Origin: CAYWJT01 sp964458655
Lineage (GTDB): Bacteria > Acidobacteriota > Aminicenantia > Aminicenantales > Saccharicenantaceae
NCBI GenBank assembly: GCA_964458655.1
Contig: CAYWJT010000003.1
Span: 1-64,000 of the forward strand
Reading direction: 5' to 3'
Length of the DNA: 64,000 nt
The position numbers and the translations under genes are program-made. The notes under the pieces were generated by a model. It was given only the letters and a program-made list of their open reading frames with translations, was not told the DNA's origin and did no database searches. This document shows positions 18,156 to 27,469 of the stretch, piece by piece; positions within the stretch are counted from its first letter, which is position 1; every line of letters begins with the position of its first letter.

Positions 18156-18291
18156 CAAAGAACTCACCTGTTCCGGGCGGCCTGCGCGGCGCGGCCGGGA
18201 CCGAGATCGGACCCCAGGGGAGCGGACGATCAAGGCCGGCGAACGGCGGAACCGCCGTTCCCGGGATATATGGGGCGGGCGAAAATTCGGG

Positions 18292-18320
18292 TTGCCTGTC
18301 CGTCGCGAACCGTATATCAT
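18292..18320 (+). promoter_or_regulatory. Promoter of the DedA-like gene
   Basis: TTGCCT (18292-18297), 17-bp spacer, TATCAT (18315-18320); the start near 18327 leaves about 14 nt before ATG 18341. Confidence 0.45.
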
Positions 18321-18340
18321 ATCGCCGGTCGAGAAGAGAC

Positions 18341-18937
18341 ATGCCTTTCGAGAAGCTGGTCCTGTCGTTTATCGCCGTGAACCTCCCGCTGCTGTGCGTG
18401 GTCGGCGCCTTCGTGGGCGGCGACGTGCTGATCATATTCCTCTCGTCGCTGGCCGGCCAGGGGCTCATCAATTTTTGGACCATCATCCTGTTCTGCTCCA
18501 TCGGAACCGTATCCTCGGACGTGATGTGGTTCTTCCTGGCCCGGACCCGTTTCGCCGACAGGCTCATCTCCAGCCGCCAGCTCAACTCCGGCTACGCCAA
18601 GCTGGACCGGCTCCTCTCCAAGTACGGCCGGAACGATTTCCTGCTCCTGCTCCTGGTCAAGTTCATCTACGGAATCAGGATCATCGCCATCGTCTATTTC
18701 AGCCGGGAAAGGCGCAATTTCGCCCGCTTCCTGAACTACAACACCTTCGCCGTGGTCGTCATCACCCTCTTCGTCGCCTTCCTGGGCTGGATGGCGGGCC
18801 GGGGCATACGCACCTACGTCGATTATTACGAGAACTTCAAAACGGTCATGAAGATCATCGTCATCTTCTTCGTCGCTTTCGTCATCCTGAAGTCGCTTTT
18901 GAAAAAATGGCTCCTGAAAGAGAACAAGGGCGCTTGA
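18341..18937 (+). CDS. DedA/VTT-domain-like membrane protein
   Basis: 198 residues from ATG 18341 (MPFEKLVL); upstream in-frame codons are low-complexity and carry no SD. About five hydrophobic helices, with the VTT-type sequence GGDVLIIFLSS near the start and a basic re-entrant-like region (KFIYGIRIIAIVYFSRERR) where DedA proteins have F-x-G-R-F and R. Motif conservation is partial, so it is a divergent member. DedA proteins move lipid carriers or phospholipids between leaflets. The next gene, a glycosyltransferase, overlaps its 3' end, supporting a shared cell-envelope role. Confidence 0.7.
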   Translation: MPFEKLVLSFIAVNLPLLCVVGAFVGGDVLIIFLSSLAGQGLINFWTIILFCSIGTVSSDVMWFFLARTRFADRLISSRQLNSGYAKLDRLLSKYGRNDFLLLLLVKFIYGIRIIAIVYFSRERRNFARFLNYNTFAVVVITLFVAFLGWMAGRGIRTYVDYYENFKTVMKIIVIFFVAFVILKSLLKKWLLKENKGA

Positions 18938-19596
18938 AGGTAGCGGCGGTCGTCCCGGCCTTCAACGAGGAGGACCGCATCGCCTCCGTCCTGGACAGCC
19001 TGAGGCGCGTCGAGCTCATCGACGAGATCGTCGTAGTGGACGACGGCTCCACGGACAGGACGGCCGAGGTCGTATCCCGGTTCGGAGGCGTCAAGCTGCT
19101 GCGTCTGCCGGAAAACCGCGGCAAAGGACGGGCCCTGGACGCTGGCGTAAAGGCCTGCGCCGGGGAGGTGCTCTTCTTTTGCGACGCCGACCTCGACGGG
19201 CTGGAGCCGGACACGGTAAGGGAGATCATAGACCCGGTCCTGCGCGGTGAATACTCCATGTTCGTCGGGGCCAGGGCTTTCCGGGAGAACCCGATCTCAA
19301 AAGGCTTCGTCAGCCTCGAGGCCAAGTGGGGGATATACCCGACCACCGGGCAGCGGGCCCTAAGACGCTGGCTCTGGGAAAACCTGCCCGAGCGCTACAA
19401 GGAAGGCTACCGGACCGAGGTCGGCCTGAACTTCATCGCCAGACGGTCCGCGGCCGGACTGGGCTTCAAGCGGTTCCGCTACGGCCACGTCAAGAAGGAA
19501 AGGAAGCTCGGACTGCGTCGGGGGCTGGCCGTCAAGTTCCGGATGTACGGGCAGGTCCTGGCCTCTTCGTTCAGGCTGCGCTTCATCGACAGGTAA
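18907..19596 (+). CDS. GT2-family glycosyltransferase
   Basis: 229 residues from ATG 18907, overlapping the DedA-like gene by 31 nt; TTG 18934, overlapping its stop, is the alternative. The GT-A signature is clear: VAAVVPAFNEEDRI at the start, the nucleotide-binding VVVDDGSTDRT (about 40-50) and a FFCDADLDGL metal-binding DxD. No membrane helices are seen. Like dolichyl-phosphate-type or glycerate-type GT2 enzymes it probably uses a nucleotide sugar on a lipid or small acceptor; the acceptor cannot be told from sequence. Confidence 0.82.
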   Translation: MAPEREQGRLKVAAVVPAFNEEDRIASVLDSLRRVELIDEIVVVDDGSTDRTAEVVSRFGGVKLLRLPENRGKGRALDAGVKACAGEVLFFCDADLDGLEPDTVREIIDPVLRGEYSMFVGARAFRENPISKGFVSLEAKWGIYPTTGQRALRRWLWENLPERYKEGYRTEVGLNFIARRSAAGLGFKRFRYGHVKKERKLGLRRGLAVKFRMYGQVLASSFRLRFIDR

Positions 19597-19642
19597 AAGG
19601 CCAGGGGTCGGGGCGATAGCCGCGCCATAGCCGAATATGCGT

Positions 19643-19671
19643 TTGACAGAGGCTTATCCGCTTATTAGGAT
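19643..19671 (+). promoter_or_regulatory. Promoter of the NTP-transferase-like gene
   Basis: TTGACA (19643-19648), 17-bp spacer, TAGGAT (19666-19671). Start near 19678, about 40 nt before ATG 19719, which has GGAGGG at 19711-19716. Confidence 0.6.
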
Positions 19672-19718
19672 AATTACTCCGCCCTGAGCGCGGTATCGCT
19701 TGGAGCTTGTGGAGGGTT

Positions 19719-20846
19719 ATGGCCGAGCCGCTCATCCTCATCGGGGCCGGAACCAGGGGCGCCCGCAGGATATGCTCCGAGTACCAGCCCTTCCTGATGA
19801 TCGACGGCCGGACCTGCGTCGAGATCGTGCTGGACGCGGTCACCAGCGCCGCCAACGAGTTTCCCGTCCATATCTGGGGGCCTGAGGACAGGCTGAAGGA
19901 AGTCCTGGCGCCGCTGATCAGGAGGGAAAGGGACAGGCGGGAGATCCGCGTCTTCCCTGAAATGCACGGGCCGATCGACAGCCTCCTGTTCGCCGGTCGC
20001 GGCGTCGTCGGCCGGGCGGAAGGCGGTCCGGTCGGCGGCTATTTGAAAAAAGCCTACGGAGCTGGCGGCGACAGGGACAGGCCCATGTTCTTCCTGCCCT
20101 GCGACATCCCTCTTGTTTCCCGGGAGGAGATAGATTTTCTGATCAAGAACGCCGACCCCGGTTGCGACCTGCACATGGGCTGGAGCTTGAAGGAGGGTTT
20201 CGACGCGGTCCTGGCCGGCTTTCGCGCCGCGCCGGGGGGGTTCGACATCTCCCGGACCAAGTTCAATTTCTCGAAGTTCATGGTCTCGGGGAAGCGCTGC
20301 GAAGCTCGCTTCAACAACACCTACTGCGGCCGGCCTTTGCTGGTGGACCTGAACCTGTTCAGGTTCTTCCATGTCCTCTACGTTAACCGCAACCTCATCC
20401 GCAAGGTGCGGCGCCGTGGACGCGAGGCGAAAAGGCTGGACGTCGCCGCCTTCAGCCGGTGGCTCGGCTCCTTCGGCGGTTACCTGCTCAGGAGGTCCTG
20501 GCAGGCCGGGCCTCAGGTCCTTCACAGCGGCTATCTCATCCTGAAGACCTACTTCCATACGCTCGGCCTGGAAGAGAGTCACTATCCTTTCGTCAGGACG
20601 CTCGTGGCCACTCTGGACTTTTTCGAGCGGCGGCCCGGCGAGCGCTACCTGGACAAGGGTTTCTTCGAGGCCAACATCCTGAGGATAACCGGCAACAGGA
20701 TAGGCATGTACCTGACCAACATCATCGGGCCCCTCTTCGATATCGATATCGAGTATGAATACCGGTTCCTCAAGGAGAACTACGGCCGTCTGCGGGCCGC
20801 GATCGAGCGCTATTACGCAGAGGCCGGCCTCAAGAAGCTGCCGTGA
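19719..20846 (+). CDS. MobA-like NTP-transferase domain protein
   Basis: 375 residues; the ATG is chosen for its GGAGGG SD. The N-terminal third resembles the NTP-transferase fold (LILIGAGTRGARR in the loop where MobA/GlmU have L-A-G-G-x-S-x-R; MFFLPCDIPLV as the metal-binding D strand). The long C-terminal part (about 180-375) is basic and helical with no motif I recognise, ending FDIDIEYEYRFLKENY. It may activate a sugar phosphate or alcohol phosphate. Preceded by a GT2 enzyme and a DedA-like protein but with its own promoter. Length is greater than plain MobA (about 200). Confidence 0.6.
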   Translation: MAEPLILIGAGTRGARRICSEYQPFLMIDGRTCVEIVLDAVTSAANEFPVHIWGPEDRLKEVLAPLIRRERDRREIRVFPEMHGPIDSLLFAGRGVVGRAEGGPVGGYLKKAYGAGGDRDRPMFFLPCDIPLVSREEIDFLIKNADPGCDLHMGWSLKEGFDAVLAGFRAAPGGFDISRTKFNFSKFMVSGKRCEARFNNTYCGRPLLVDLNLFRFFHVLYVNRNLIRKVRRRGREAKRLDVAAFSRWLGSFGGYLLRRSWQAGPQVLHSGYLILKTYFHTLGLEESHYPFVRTLVATLDFFERRPGERYLDKGFFEANILRITGNRIGMYLTNIIGPLFDIDIEYEYRFLKENYGRLRAAIERYYAEAGLKKLP

Positions 20847-21034
20847 CGGACAAGGACCGACTTGTTCCAGCCGGTGCGATCGGGGAAAAATGGGGCGGCC
20901 GGACCTGAAAGGCCGGCCAGGCGTCCGGAAGGGAGTGAGCCTCGGCATAGGCATGATCGGTGCGCGTCCCCGGGCCAGTTATCCGGCCGATTTGAAGGGC
21001 GTTGCCGCGCCCGGCGCGGCGGAAAGGAGCCTTA

Positions 21035-22489
21035 ATGAAAAAAACGCTGTCGCTGCTTTCGGTCGGGCTTTGGCTGGCCTGTTTGCCGGTGCGGCTCGCT
21101 GCCCAGGAAGAAACCTACGTGCCCGAGGCCGACCCGCTCGTTCAGGAGAAGCTCGAGCGGTGGCAGGACCTGAAGTTCGGCCTCCTGATGCACTGGGGTC
21201 CGTACAGCCAGTGGGGGGTAGTCGAGTCCTGGTCCATCTGCCCTGAGGACGAGGGCTGGTGCCGCCGCAGCCTGGACGATTATTACGCCTACGTCAGGAA
21301 ATATGAAGACCTCAAGAAGACATTCAAGCCGGTAAGGTTCGACCCCGGCGGCTGGGCCCGGGCGGCGAGAGATGCCGGCATGCGCTACGTCGTCTTCACC
21401 ACCAAGCACCATGACGGCTTCTGCATGTTCGACACGGAGCACACCGACTACAAAATAACGTCCCCCGAATGCCCCTTCCATTCCGACCCCAGGGCCGACG
21501 TGACCAGGGGCATCTTCGAGGCCTTCAGGAAGGAGGGGCTCTGGGTCGGGGCCTATTTCTCCAAGCCGGACTGGCACAGCCAGTATTACTGGTGGCCCAA
21601 TTTCCCGCCGCGCGACCGCAACGTCAACTACGACCCCGAGGCCTACCCGGAGCGCTGGGCGGAGTTCGTGGCCTTCACACACAACCAGGTCCTCGAGCTC
21701 ATGACGAAGTACGGGAGAGTGGACATCCTCTGGCTCGACGGCGGCTGGGTGTCGAAGAAGCCCAAGGAAGAGGTGGCCGGGGCCTACGCGAGGAGAATCG
21801 AGCGGAGCGGCACTGGCTACCTCAAGAGCCAGGTGATAAGCCAGGACATCAGGATGGACGAGCTCGTCCGGGCCTGCCGCGAGAAGCAGCCCGGCCTGAT
21901 CGTCGTCGACCGGGCCGTGCCCGGCCGGCACCAGAACTACCTGACGCCCGAGAACCAGGTCCCGGACAAGGCCCTGCTTTACCCCTGGGAATCCTGCATC
22001 ATCTCGGGCGGCGGCTGGTCCTTCACGCCTGACGCCAAGTACATGGACGGCCGCAGGGCCGTCCATCTTCTCGCCGACATAGTGGCCAAGGGCGGGAACC
22101 TGCTGCTGAACATCGCCCCGGGTCCCGACGGAGCCTGGCAGCAGGGCGCCTACGACCTGCTCAGGGAGTACGCCGACTGGATGAAGGTCAACGGCGAGGC
22201 CATCTACGGGACGAGGCCCGTCGCTCCATATAAGGAAGGCAACATCCGCCTGACCCGGGCCAAGAACGGGGCCGTCTATTTTATTTACCTCGCTGCCGAG
22301 GACGAGGCCATCCCGGCGGTGGTCCACGTCGGCTCGAACAGGCCGAAGGCGGGGACGCGGTTGAAGCTCCTCGGGTCCGGCACCGAGCTTAAATGGGTGC
22401 CGCGGGCCGACGGCTTCGACATCGTCGTGCCGGAAAAAGCGCGCCGGGACCCGCCCTGTAAGCACGCCTGGGTGTTCAAGGCCGGCTGA
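21035..22489 (+). CDS. Secreted alpha-L-fucosidase (GH29)
   Basis: 484 residues; the start has AAAGGAG upstream, rather than the in-frame ATG 33 nt earlier. Sec signal to about residue 24 (RLAAQ). GH29 barrel: LMHWGPYSQWGVVESW near residue 50, the FTTKHHDGFCMFDT block and VDILWLDGGW, with Asp235 as the expected nucleophile. A short C-terminal beta domain follows (about 390-484). Hydrolyses terminal alpha-L-fucose from glycans outside the cytoplasm. Unlinked to other sugar genes, so substrate choice is unknown. Confidence 0.92.
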   Translation: MKKTLSLLSVGLWLACLPVRLAAQEETYVPEADPLVQEKLERWQDLKFGLLMHWGPYSQWGVVESWSICPEDEGWCRRSLDDYYAYVRKYEDLKKTFKPVRFDPGGWARAARDAGMRYVVFTTKHHDGFCMFDTEHTDYKITSPECPFHSDPRADVTRGIFEAFRKEGLWVGAYFSKPDWHSQYYWWPNFPPRDRNVNYDPEAYPERWAEFVAFTHNQVLELMTKYGRVDILWLDGGWVSKKPKEEVAGAYARRIERSGTGYLKSQVISQDIRMDELVRACREKQPGLIVVDRAVPGRHQNYLTPENQVPDKALLYPWESCIISGGGWSFTPDAKYMDGRRAVHLLADIVAKGGNLLLNIAPGPDGAWQQGAYDLLREYADWMKVNGEAIYGTRPVAPYKEGNIRLTRAKNGAVYFIYLAAEDEAIPAVVHVGSNRPKAGTRLKLLGSGTELKWVPRADGFDIVVPEKARRDPPCKHAWVFKAG

Positions 22490-22631
22490 AGGCCGGTGCC
22501 GCTTGCCGCCGTCTCGCGGCTTCTTGAAGCGCTGTGTCTTGTCAAAGGGCGTGACATGGAAAAACACGGCAAGGCCCAGGTCGATCAACGGCCGTCCCAG
22601 TCCGGTTCGCGTCCCCGAGTTTGCCGACGTT

Positions 22632-23705
22632 TCACAGGATGAATATGCAGTCGCCGTAGGAGAAGAAGCGGTAGCGTGAACGGACCGCCTCCCGGTAAGC
22701 CTCCAGGACGAGCTCCCGGCCTGCGAAGGCGCTGACCAGCATGAGCAACGTCGAGCGGGGCAGGTGGAAGTTAGTCAGCAGGCGTCCGGTCACGTTGAAC
22801 CTGAACCCGGGGTGGATGAACAGGGAAGTGGCGGCCCGGCCCGGTTGGACCGCACCGTCCTTGAAGGCGCTCTCGAGCGTCCGGACGACCGTCGTGCCCA
22901 CCGCGGTCACGCGCCGGCCTTCCTTCAGAGCGGCGTTGACCTCGCGGGCCGCCGCCTCGCCGACCTCGTATTCTTCTTCGAGCATGCGGTGTTCCGCGAC
23001 CTTATCGACCCGCACCGGCTGGAAGGTGGCCGGCCCCACGTCGAGCTTGACCGAAACGACCCGCACGCCCTTCTTCTCCAGCGCCTCGAGCGCTTCCGGC
23101 GTGAAGTGGAGCCCGGCGGTAGGCGCGGCCACGGCGCTGCCCTCCCGGGCGAAGACCGTCTGGTACCTGGCCAGGTCCAGGACCCGGGCGGCATCGTCTT
23201 GCGGAGTTCGTTTTATGTAAGGGGGAAGAGGAGCGTAGCCGACCTTCTCCAGCGCACCCCGCACGTCCGGCAGGTTGAAGCGCAGCAGCCGCAGCCCTTC
23301 CGGGCCCGCGGCCGTGACCTCGGCCTCGAGGCCTTCCGGGAAGCTTACGCGCGCGCCAGGGCGCAGCTTCCTGGCCGGCCGGCAGAGCGCTTCCCATTCT
23401 CCGTCTCCGCGGTCGCGGGTCAGGAGCAGCTCGACCGCCGCCCCGCCTGCCCGGCCGTAGAGCCTGGCCGGCATGACCCGAGTGTCGTTGACGACGAGGA
23501 CGTCGCCGGATTCGAAAAACTCGCGTACATCGCCGAAGCGCCTGTGCTCGACCCGGCCGGTAGCTCTGTCGAGCACCATCATCCTGGATTCGTCGCGACG
23601 CTCGAGCGGCTTCTGGGCGATGAGCTCGGGCGGCAGCTCGTAGTCGAAGTCGGAGACGAGCAAGCCGTCCGGCTCGGGGGCGTTCCCGTCGCGGCGGAGT
23701 ATCAT
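22632..23705 (-). CDS. queA: S-adenosylmethionine:tRNA ribosyltransferase-isomerase
   Basis: 357 residues. Transfers the ribosyl moiety of SAM to preQ1 at tRNA position 34 to give epoxyqueuosine. Family blocks are all present: DFDYELPPELIAQKPL, RDESRMMVL, FGDVREFF, NDTRVMPARL, VAAPTAGLHFT and FHLPRSTLLMLVSA near the end. A 17-residue N-terminal extension before DFDYELP is longer than usual; an internal start is possible. Last gene of the yebC-ruvCAB-queA run, 88 bp after ruvB. Confidence 0.95.
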   Translation of the reverse strand: MILRRDGNAPEPDGLLVSDFDYELPPELIAQKPLERRDESRMMVLDRATGRVEHRRFGDVREFFESGDVLVVNDTRVMPARLYGRAGGAAVELLLTRDRGDGEWEALCRPARKLRPGARVSFPEGLEAEVTAAGPEGLRLLRFNLPDVRGALEKVGYAPLPPYIKRTPQDDAARVLDLARYQTVFAREGSAVAAPTAGLHFTPEALEALEKKGVRVVSVKLDVGPATFQPVRVDKVAEHRMLEEEYEVGEAAAREVNAALKEGRRVTAVGTTVVRTLESAFKDGAVQPGRAATSLFIHPGFRFNVTGRLLTNFHLPRSTLLMLVSAFAGRELVLEAYREAVRSRYRFFSYGDCIFIL

Positions 23706-23793
23706 GCTTGTTCTTTCCTCGGTCCGGGTCAGAATCGTTCAGTTCAAAACGCTCGCTTCCTGCCCGTCTTCCGGGGCGACGCCGGGCCGGGTC

Positions 23794-24837
23794 TCAGTCC
23801 TCGAACAGCTTCTTCTGCGAGGCCGCCCGTTTCTTGCCCGGCTCGGCCGGGTAGTCGTAGCCGAGATGTTCATAGGCCCGGCGCGTGACCAACCGGCCGC
23901 GGAAGGTCCTCTCCAGGAAGCCGATGCGCATGAGGAAAGGCTCGTAGACCGACTCGATGGTGTCCTTCTCCTCCTCGACCGCGGCCGAGATGGTGTTGAT
24001 GCCGACCGGCCCGCCGTTGAAGTTCTCGATGATGGTCACGAGGAGCTTGCGGTCGACGTCGTCCAGGCCGATGGAGTCGACCTCCATCAGGTTCAGGGCC
24101 TTGCGGGCCGCCGGACCGGTGATGACGCCGTCGCCCTTGACCTCGACGTAGTCGCGCACCCTTCTCAGCAGGCGGTTGGCCACCCTCGGCGTGCCCCGGG
24201 AACGTCCGGCGATCTCCGCCGCCCCGTCGTCCCGTATCTTCGCCTTCATGATGGCGGCCGAGCGCAGGATGACCTGCTTTATCTCCTCGTCCTTGTAGTA
24301 GTCGAGCCTGTGGATGATGCCGAAGCGGCTGCGCAGCGGCGGCGTGATGCGGCCGGCCCGGGTCGTGGCCCCGACCAGCGTGAATTTCTTGATCTTCAGC
24401 TTGTGGCTGCGGGCGCCCGGCCCCTGTCCGATGACGACGTCCAGGCTGTAGTCCTCCATGGCGCCGTAGAGGATCTCCTCGACCGAGGGCTGGAGCCGGT
24501 GAATCTCGTCGATGAACAGTATTTCCTTGGACTGCAGGCCGGTCAGGATGGCCGAAAGGTCGCCGGCGCGCTCGATGACCGGGCCGGAGGTGGGCTTGAT
24601 GCTCACGCCGAGCTCGCCGGCCAGGATGTAGGCCAGGCTGGTCTTGCCCAGCCCCGGCGGCCCGTAGAGCAGGACATGGTCCAGGTTCTCGTTCCGCTTA
24701 CGGGCGGCCTCGATGAAGATCTTCAGGTTGGTCTTGACGTTTTCCTGGCCGATGAACTCGTCGAAGCTCTTCGGCCGCAGGCTGTCCTCGAAGACGAGGT
24801 CCTCGCGCGTCCGGACCGGGCTGAGGATGGCGGGCAT
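23794..24837 (-). CDS. ruvB: Holliday junction branch-migration ATPase RuvB
   Basis: 347 residues, AGGAGG about 8 nt before the ATG. Walker A GPPGLGKT, Walker B IDEIHRL, sensor 1 VGATTRAG and a winged-helix C-terminus ending in the family's [13 protein letters not shown] region. A hexameric ring that drives branch migration with RuvA. Directly after ruvA (15 bp). A basic tail of about 15 residues follows the winged helix. Confidence 0.97.
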   Translation of the reverse strand: MPAILSPVRTREDLVFEDSLRPKSFDEFIGQENVKTNLKIFIEAARKRNENLDHVLLYGPPGLGKTSLAYILAGELGVSIKPTSGPVIERAGDLSAILTGLQSKEILFIDEIHRLQPSVEEILYGAMEDYSLDVVIGQGPGARSHKLKIKKFTLVGATTRAGRITPPLRSRFGIIHRLDYYKDEEIKQVILRSAAIMKAKIRDDGAAEIAGRSRGTPRVANRLLRRVRDYVEVKGDGVITGPAARKALNLMEVDSIGLDDVDRKLLVTIIENFNGGPVGINTISAAVEEEKDTIESVYEPFLMRIGFLERTFRGRLVTRRAYEHLGYDYPAEPGKKRAASQKKLFED

Positions 24838-24852
24838 GGGCTGGTCGCCTCC

Positions 24853-25440
24853 TTACACCTTGGCCAGCCGGCGCAGGCAGTCGCGCAGGTCCTTCTCGAA
24901 GTCGCCGGCCTTGCGGTTGGCGCCGAGGACGGCGTCCACGGTCTTCTCGACCTCCTTGCGCCGGAAGCCCATGTTCTGCAGGGCCGAGATGAGGTCCTCG
25001 CGCTCTGGCGAGCTGCGGGCCGAGAGGAGCTTCTCGCGGCTTTCGAGTTTGTCCTGGAGCTCCATGGCCACGCGCAGGGCCGTTTTCTTGCCGATGCCCG
25101 GTATGAGCGAAATGCGGGCCACGTCGCTCCTGCGGACGGCCTCCTCCAGCTCGTCGGGGTTTATGCCGGACAGGATGTTCATGGCCAGCTTGGGACCGAT
25201 GCCCGAGATCTGGATGAGCTTCAGGAACATGTCCTTTTCCTCTCGGCTCGAGAAACCGAAGAGGGTGATGGAGTCGTCGGCGAGATGGGTGTGGATGTGC
25301 AGCTCGGCCGGCCGGCCGGCCTCGCCCAGCTTGAGGTAGGTCGAGATGGGGATGAGGGCGCAGTATCCGACGCCGTTGGCCTCGATGACGGCCCGGCCCG
25401 GCTCCTTGGACACGAGGGTGCCTTTGAGATAGGCGATCAT
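24853..25440 (-). CDS. ruvA: Holliday junction-binding protein RuvA
   Basis: 195 residues. OB-fold N-terminus (MIAYLKGTL), two helix-hairpin-helix motifs (ISGIGPKLAMNIL near 80 and IPGIGKKTALRV near 110) and the flexible C-terminal domain that contacts RuvB. The ATG overlaps the ruvC stop by four bases (ATGA). Confidence 0.97.
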   Translation of the reverse strand: MIAYLKGTLVSKEPGRAVIEANGVGYCALIPISTYLKLGEAGRPAELHIHTHLADDSITLFGFSSREEKDMFLKLIQISGIGPKLAMNILSGINPDELEEAVRRSDVARISLIPGIGKKTALRVAMELQDKLESREKLLSARSSPEREDLISALQNMGFRRKEVEKTVDAVLGANRKAGDFEKDLRDCLRRLAKV

Positions 25441-25940
25441 GGGGCGTCGCTCCTGCCGGCGAGTTCCAGGTAGGCCCGGCGGTTGGCGTGGCAGATGGCG
25501 GCCGCCAGGGCGTCGGAAGCGTCGAGCGGCATGGGTTCGTCCGCGAGGTCTAGGATGGTCTTGACCATGGTCTGGATCTGTTCCTTGTCGGCCTGCCCGT
25601 AGCCGGTGACGGCCTTCTTGATCTCAAGGGCCGAGTACTCGAAGAAGCGGCATCCGGAAGCGGCCAAGGCGCAGAGCACCGCGCCCCGCACCTGGCCCAG
25701 CGTGATGGCGGTCTTGATGTTCTTGGCGTAGAAGGGGTTCTCGATGGCGGCCTCGGCCGGCTTGAACCGTCTGATTATTTTTCCCAGCTCGGTCTCGATC
25801 TCGCGCAGGCGCTGCTCCAGGCCGCGGCGGGGGAGGGGTCTGATGACGCCGAAGGCGACCGGCCTGGTCGCGGCGGCCGTCCGGTCCACGATGCCGAACC
25901 CGGTTGACCTGAGGCTTGGATCGATTCCGAGCACCCGCAT
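25437..25940 (-). CDS. ruvC: Crossover junction endonuclease RuvC
   Basis: 167 residues from ATG 25940; in-frame codons upstream lie inside yebC and are Ser/Arg/Pro-rich, so not used. Catalytic acidic residues visible: Asp7 in GIDPSL, the Glu in AIENPFYAKN, and the late D-A-S-D-A block. Resolves Holliday junctions. It starts 17 bp after yebC; the SD is weak, suggesting coupling to yebC translation. Confidence 0.95.
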   Translation of the reverse strand: MRVLGIDPSLRSTGFGIVDRTAAATRPVAFGVIRPLPRRGLEQRLREIETELGKIIRRFKPAEAAIENPFYAKNIKTAITLGQVRGAVLCALAASGCRFFEYSALEIKKAVTGYGQADKEQIQTMVKTILDLADEPMPLDASDALAAAICHANRRAYLELAGRSDAP

Positions 25941-25956
25941 CTGCTGGCCGCGGCCT

Positions 25957-26715
25957 TTACCCGGCTTGCTGGGAGAACTGGGCGATCTCTTCCTCGGAGA
26001 TGTCGAAGTTCGATGCGACGCTCTGGACATCGTCGTGGTCCTCGAGCTCCTCGAGCAGTCGGAGCACCTGCTGAGCCTCCCGGCCCTCGACCTTGACGTA
26101 GCTCTGGGGAAGGAAGCCGACGTTGGAAGCCGTGATCTCGATGTTGTTGCTCTTGAGGGCCTCGACCACGGCGTCGAAGGTCTCGGGCGTCGTCACGATC
26201 TCGAAGTTCGAGCCGTCGTCGCGCAGGTCCTCGGCGCCGCTCGAAAGGGCGACCTCCATCAGGACGTCCTCCGAGACCTTGCCCTTCTCGACGTCGATGT
26301 AACCCTTGCGGCTGAACATCCAGGCCACGCAGCCGGATTCGCCCATCCGGCCGCCGTTCTTGGAGAAGATGTGCCGGAGTTCCGAGACGGTCCGGTTCTT
26401 GTTGTCGGTCAGCACCTGGACCAGGATGGCCACGCCGCCGGGGCCGTAGCCCTCGTAGGAGACCTCCTCGTACTGCGAGCCCTCGAGCTGGCCTGTGCCC
26501 TTCATGATGGCCCGCTTGATGTTGTCGGCGGGCATGTTGGCGGCCCGGGCGTCGTTGATGGCCTTGCGCAGCCGGGCGTTCTTTTCCGGGTCCCCGCCGC
26601 CGGCCCGGGCGGCGACGCTTATCTCGCGGATGAGCTTGGTGAAGATCTTGCCGCGCTTGGCGTCGGCGGCGGCCTTTTTATGCTTTATCGAGTGCCACTT
26701 GGAATGTCCGGACAT
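25957..26715 (-). CDS. yebC: YebC/PmpR-family protein
   Basis: 252 residues, AAGGAG before the ATG. Starts with the invariant [14 protein letters not shown] and has GPGGVAI and [13 protein letters not shown] blocks; the acidic C-terminal third is typical. Members have been described as DNA-binding regulators and, more recently, as ribosome-associated factors easing translation of proline stretches. First gene of the classic yebC-ruvC-ruvA-ruvB-queA order, transcribed from the promoter at 26788-26816. Confidence 0.95.
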   Translation of the reverse strand: MSGHSKWHSIKHKKAAADAKRGKIFTKLIREISVAARAGGGDPEKNARLRKAINDARAANMPADNIKRAIMKGTGQLEGSQYEEVSYEGYGPGGVAILVQVLTDNKNRTVSELRHIFSKNGGRMGESGCVAWMFSRKGYIDVEKGKVSEDVLMEVALSSGAEDLRDDGSNFEIVTTPETFDAVVEALKSNNIEITASNVGFLPQSYVKVEGREAQQVLRLLEELEDHDDVQSVASNFDISEEEIAQFSQQAG

Positions 26716-26787
26716 GGTCCTCTCCTTCGGGCGGCCACGGCGGGCCGGCCCCTAAGGCCTTCTATTAATTATTATTGCGCACTCCGG

Positions 26788-26816
26788 ATTTTAGCACAAA
26801 GAGGCTCTGCCTGCAA
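26788..26816 (-). promoter_or_regulatory. Promoter of the yebC-ruvCAB-queA operon
   Basis: Minus strand TTGCAG (26811-26816), 17-bp spacer, TAAAAT (26788-26793). Start near 26781, leader about 66 nt. An unusually AT-rich block lies just downstream (26762-26776). Confidence 0.6.
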
Positions 26817-26836
26817 ACGGTCTTCAGGCGTTTATA

Positions 26837-26855
26837 TCCTATTTAATCGATAGGA
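26837..26855. promoter_or_regulatory. Inverted repeat upstream of the DUF2892 promoter
   Basis: TCCTAT-7 bp-ATAGGA, ending one base before the -35 box at 26857. The GATAGGA core recurs in the palindrome before rrf2 (34723-34739), so an Rrf2-type regulator site is possible. Confidence 0.4.
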
Positions 26856-26856
26856 T

Positions 26857-26885
26857 TTGTAAAGAATAAAACCTTGTGTTATAAT
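26857..26885 (+). promoter_or_regulatory. Promoter of the DUF2892 gene
   Basis: TTGTAA (26857-26862), 17-bp spacer, perfect TATAAT (26880-26885). Start near 26892; leader about 25 nt with AGGTGGG at 26904-26910. Confidence 0.65.
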
Positions 26886-26916
26886 CGTCTGGAAACCGGA
26901 CACAGGTGGGAATGAA

Positions 26917-27135
26917 ATGATGCATAACATGGGAGGCCTTGACCGCATTATCCGGCTCCTCGTGGCCGCTTTCTTCGCGGTGCTTCTGATCGCGGGCGTC
27001 GTCCACGGCGTGCTGGCCGTGATCCTGGCCGTCGTCGCGGTCATCTTCGTCATAACATCGATAGTGGGCTACTGCCCGCTCTACGGCCCGCTCCACGTTT
27101 CGACTGTCTGCAAGGAGAAACCCAAGCAGGAGTAG
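26917..27135 (+). CDS. DUF2892 (YgaP-like) small membrane protein
   Basis: 72 residues from ATG 26917 or 26920. N-terminal NMGGLDRIIRLLVA and the end YCPLYGPLHVSTVC are hallmarks of DUF2892: two hydrophobic helices separated by a tight turn, and a cysteine pair (Cys in YCPL and in STVC). Family members sit beside rhodaneses and thiol/sulfur genes; some are C-terminal parts of YgaP. Here it precedes a copper ATPase by 334 bp, in line with thiol or metal stress, but that link is inferred. Confidence 0.85.
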   Translation: MMHNMGGLDRIIRLLVAAFFAVLLIAGVVHGVLAVILAVVAVIFVITSIVGYCPLYGPLHVSTVCKEKPKQE

Positions 27136-27469
27136 GCGACAGGGCGGTCGCCTGAGCGTCCCCACGCGTCGGCAGGCATCGCACCGGGGGACGGGCGGCG
27201 CGTTGGATGAGGAGTCCGACAAGAAGCATGCCTTTCGCTTCCCCGCCGGCTCTCACGCCCCGCATGGAAAAGGGAGCGGCCGGCGGCTGACTGGAGAAAA
27301 GGAGAAGGTCATCAGAGGTTTTGTTCTGCGGCCCGGCCCCGGCTCCGGAACTAAAGGAGTAACGGGAAGCGAACCCTCCTACCCGTACGTAGACCGAGCC
27401 CGACATTCTCGGACAGGGCACGCATGGTCCCGGTCCGTGTGAGGATTGGTAAAGATAGGGAAAGAGCCG
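27136..27469 (+). other. 334-bp structured leader region before copA
   Basis: No credible gene. The DUF2892 stop is followed at once by the hairpin GGCGAC-6 nt-GTCGCC (27135-27152), then by a 7-bp inverted pair CGTCCCC/GGGGACG (27157-27163 and 27187-27193). Near 27353-27380 AAAGGAG is followed by GGG-7 nt-CCC and TCCT, able to fold over that purine box. I cannot find a clear -35/-10 pair or a known riboswitch. Confidence 0.35.

Noticed and set aside
27203..27442. 79-codon open frame before copA
   Set aside because: Low-complexity Gly/Ser/Arg composition, no SD of note and no recognisable motif; treated as leader sequence.
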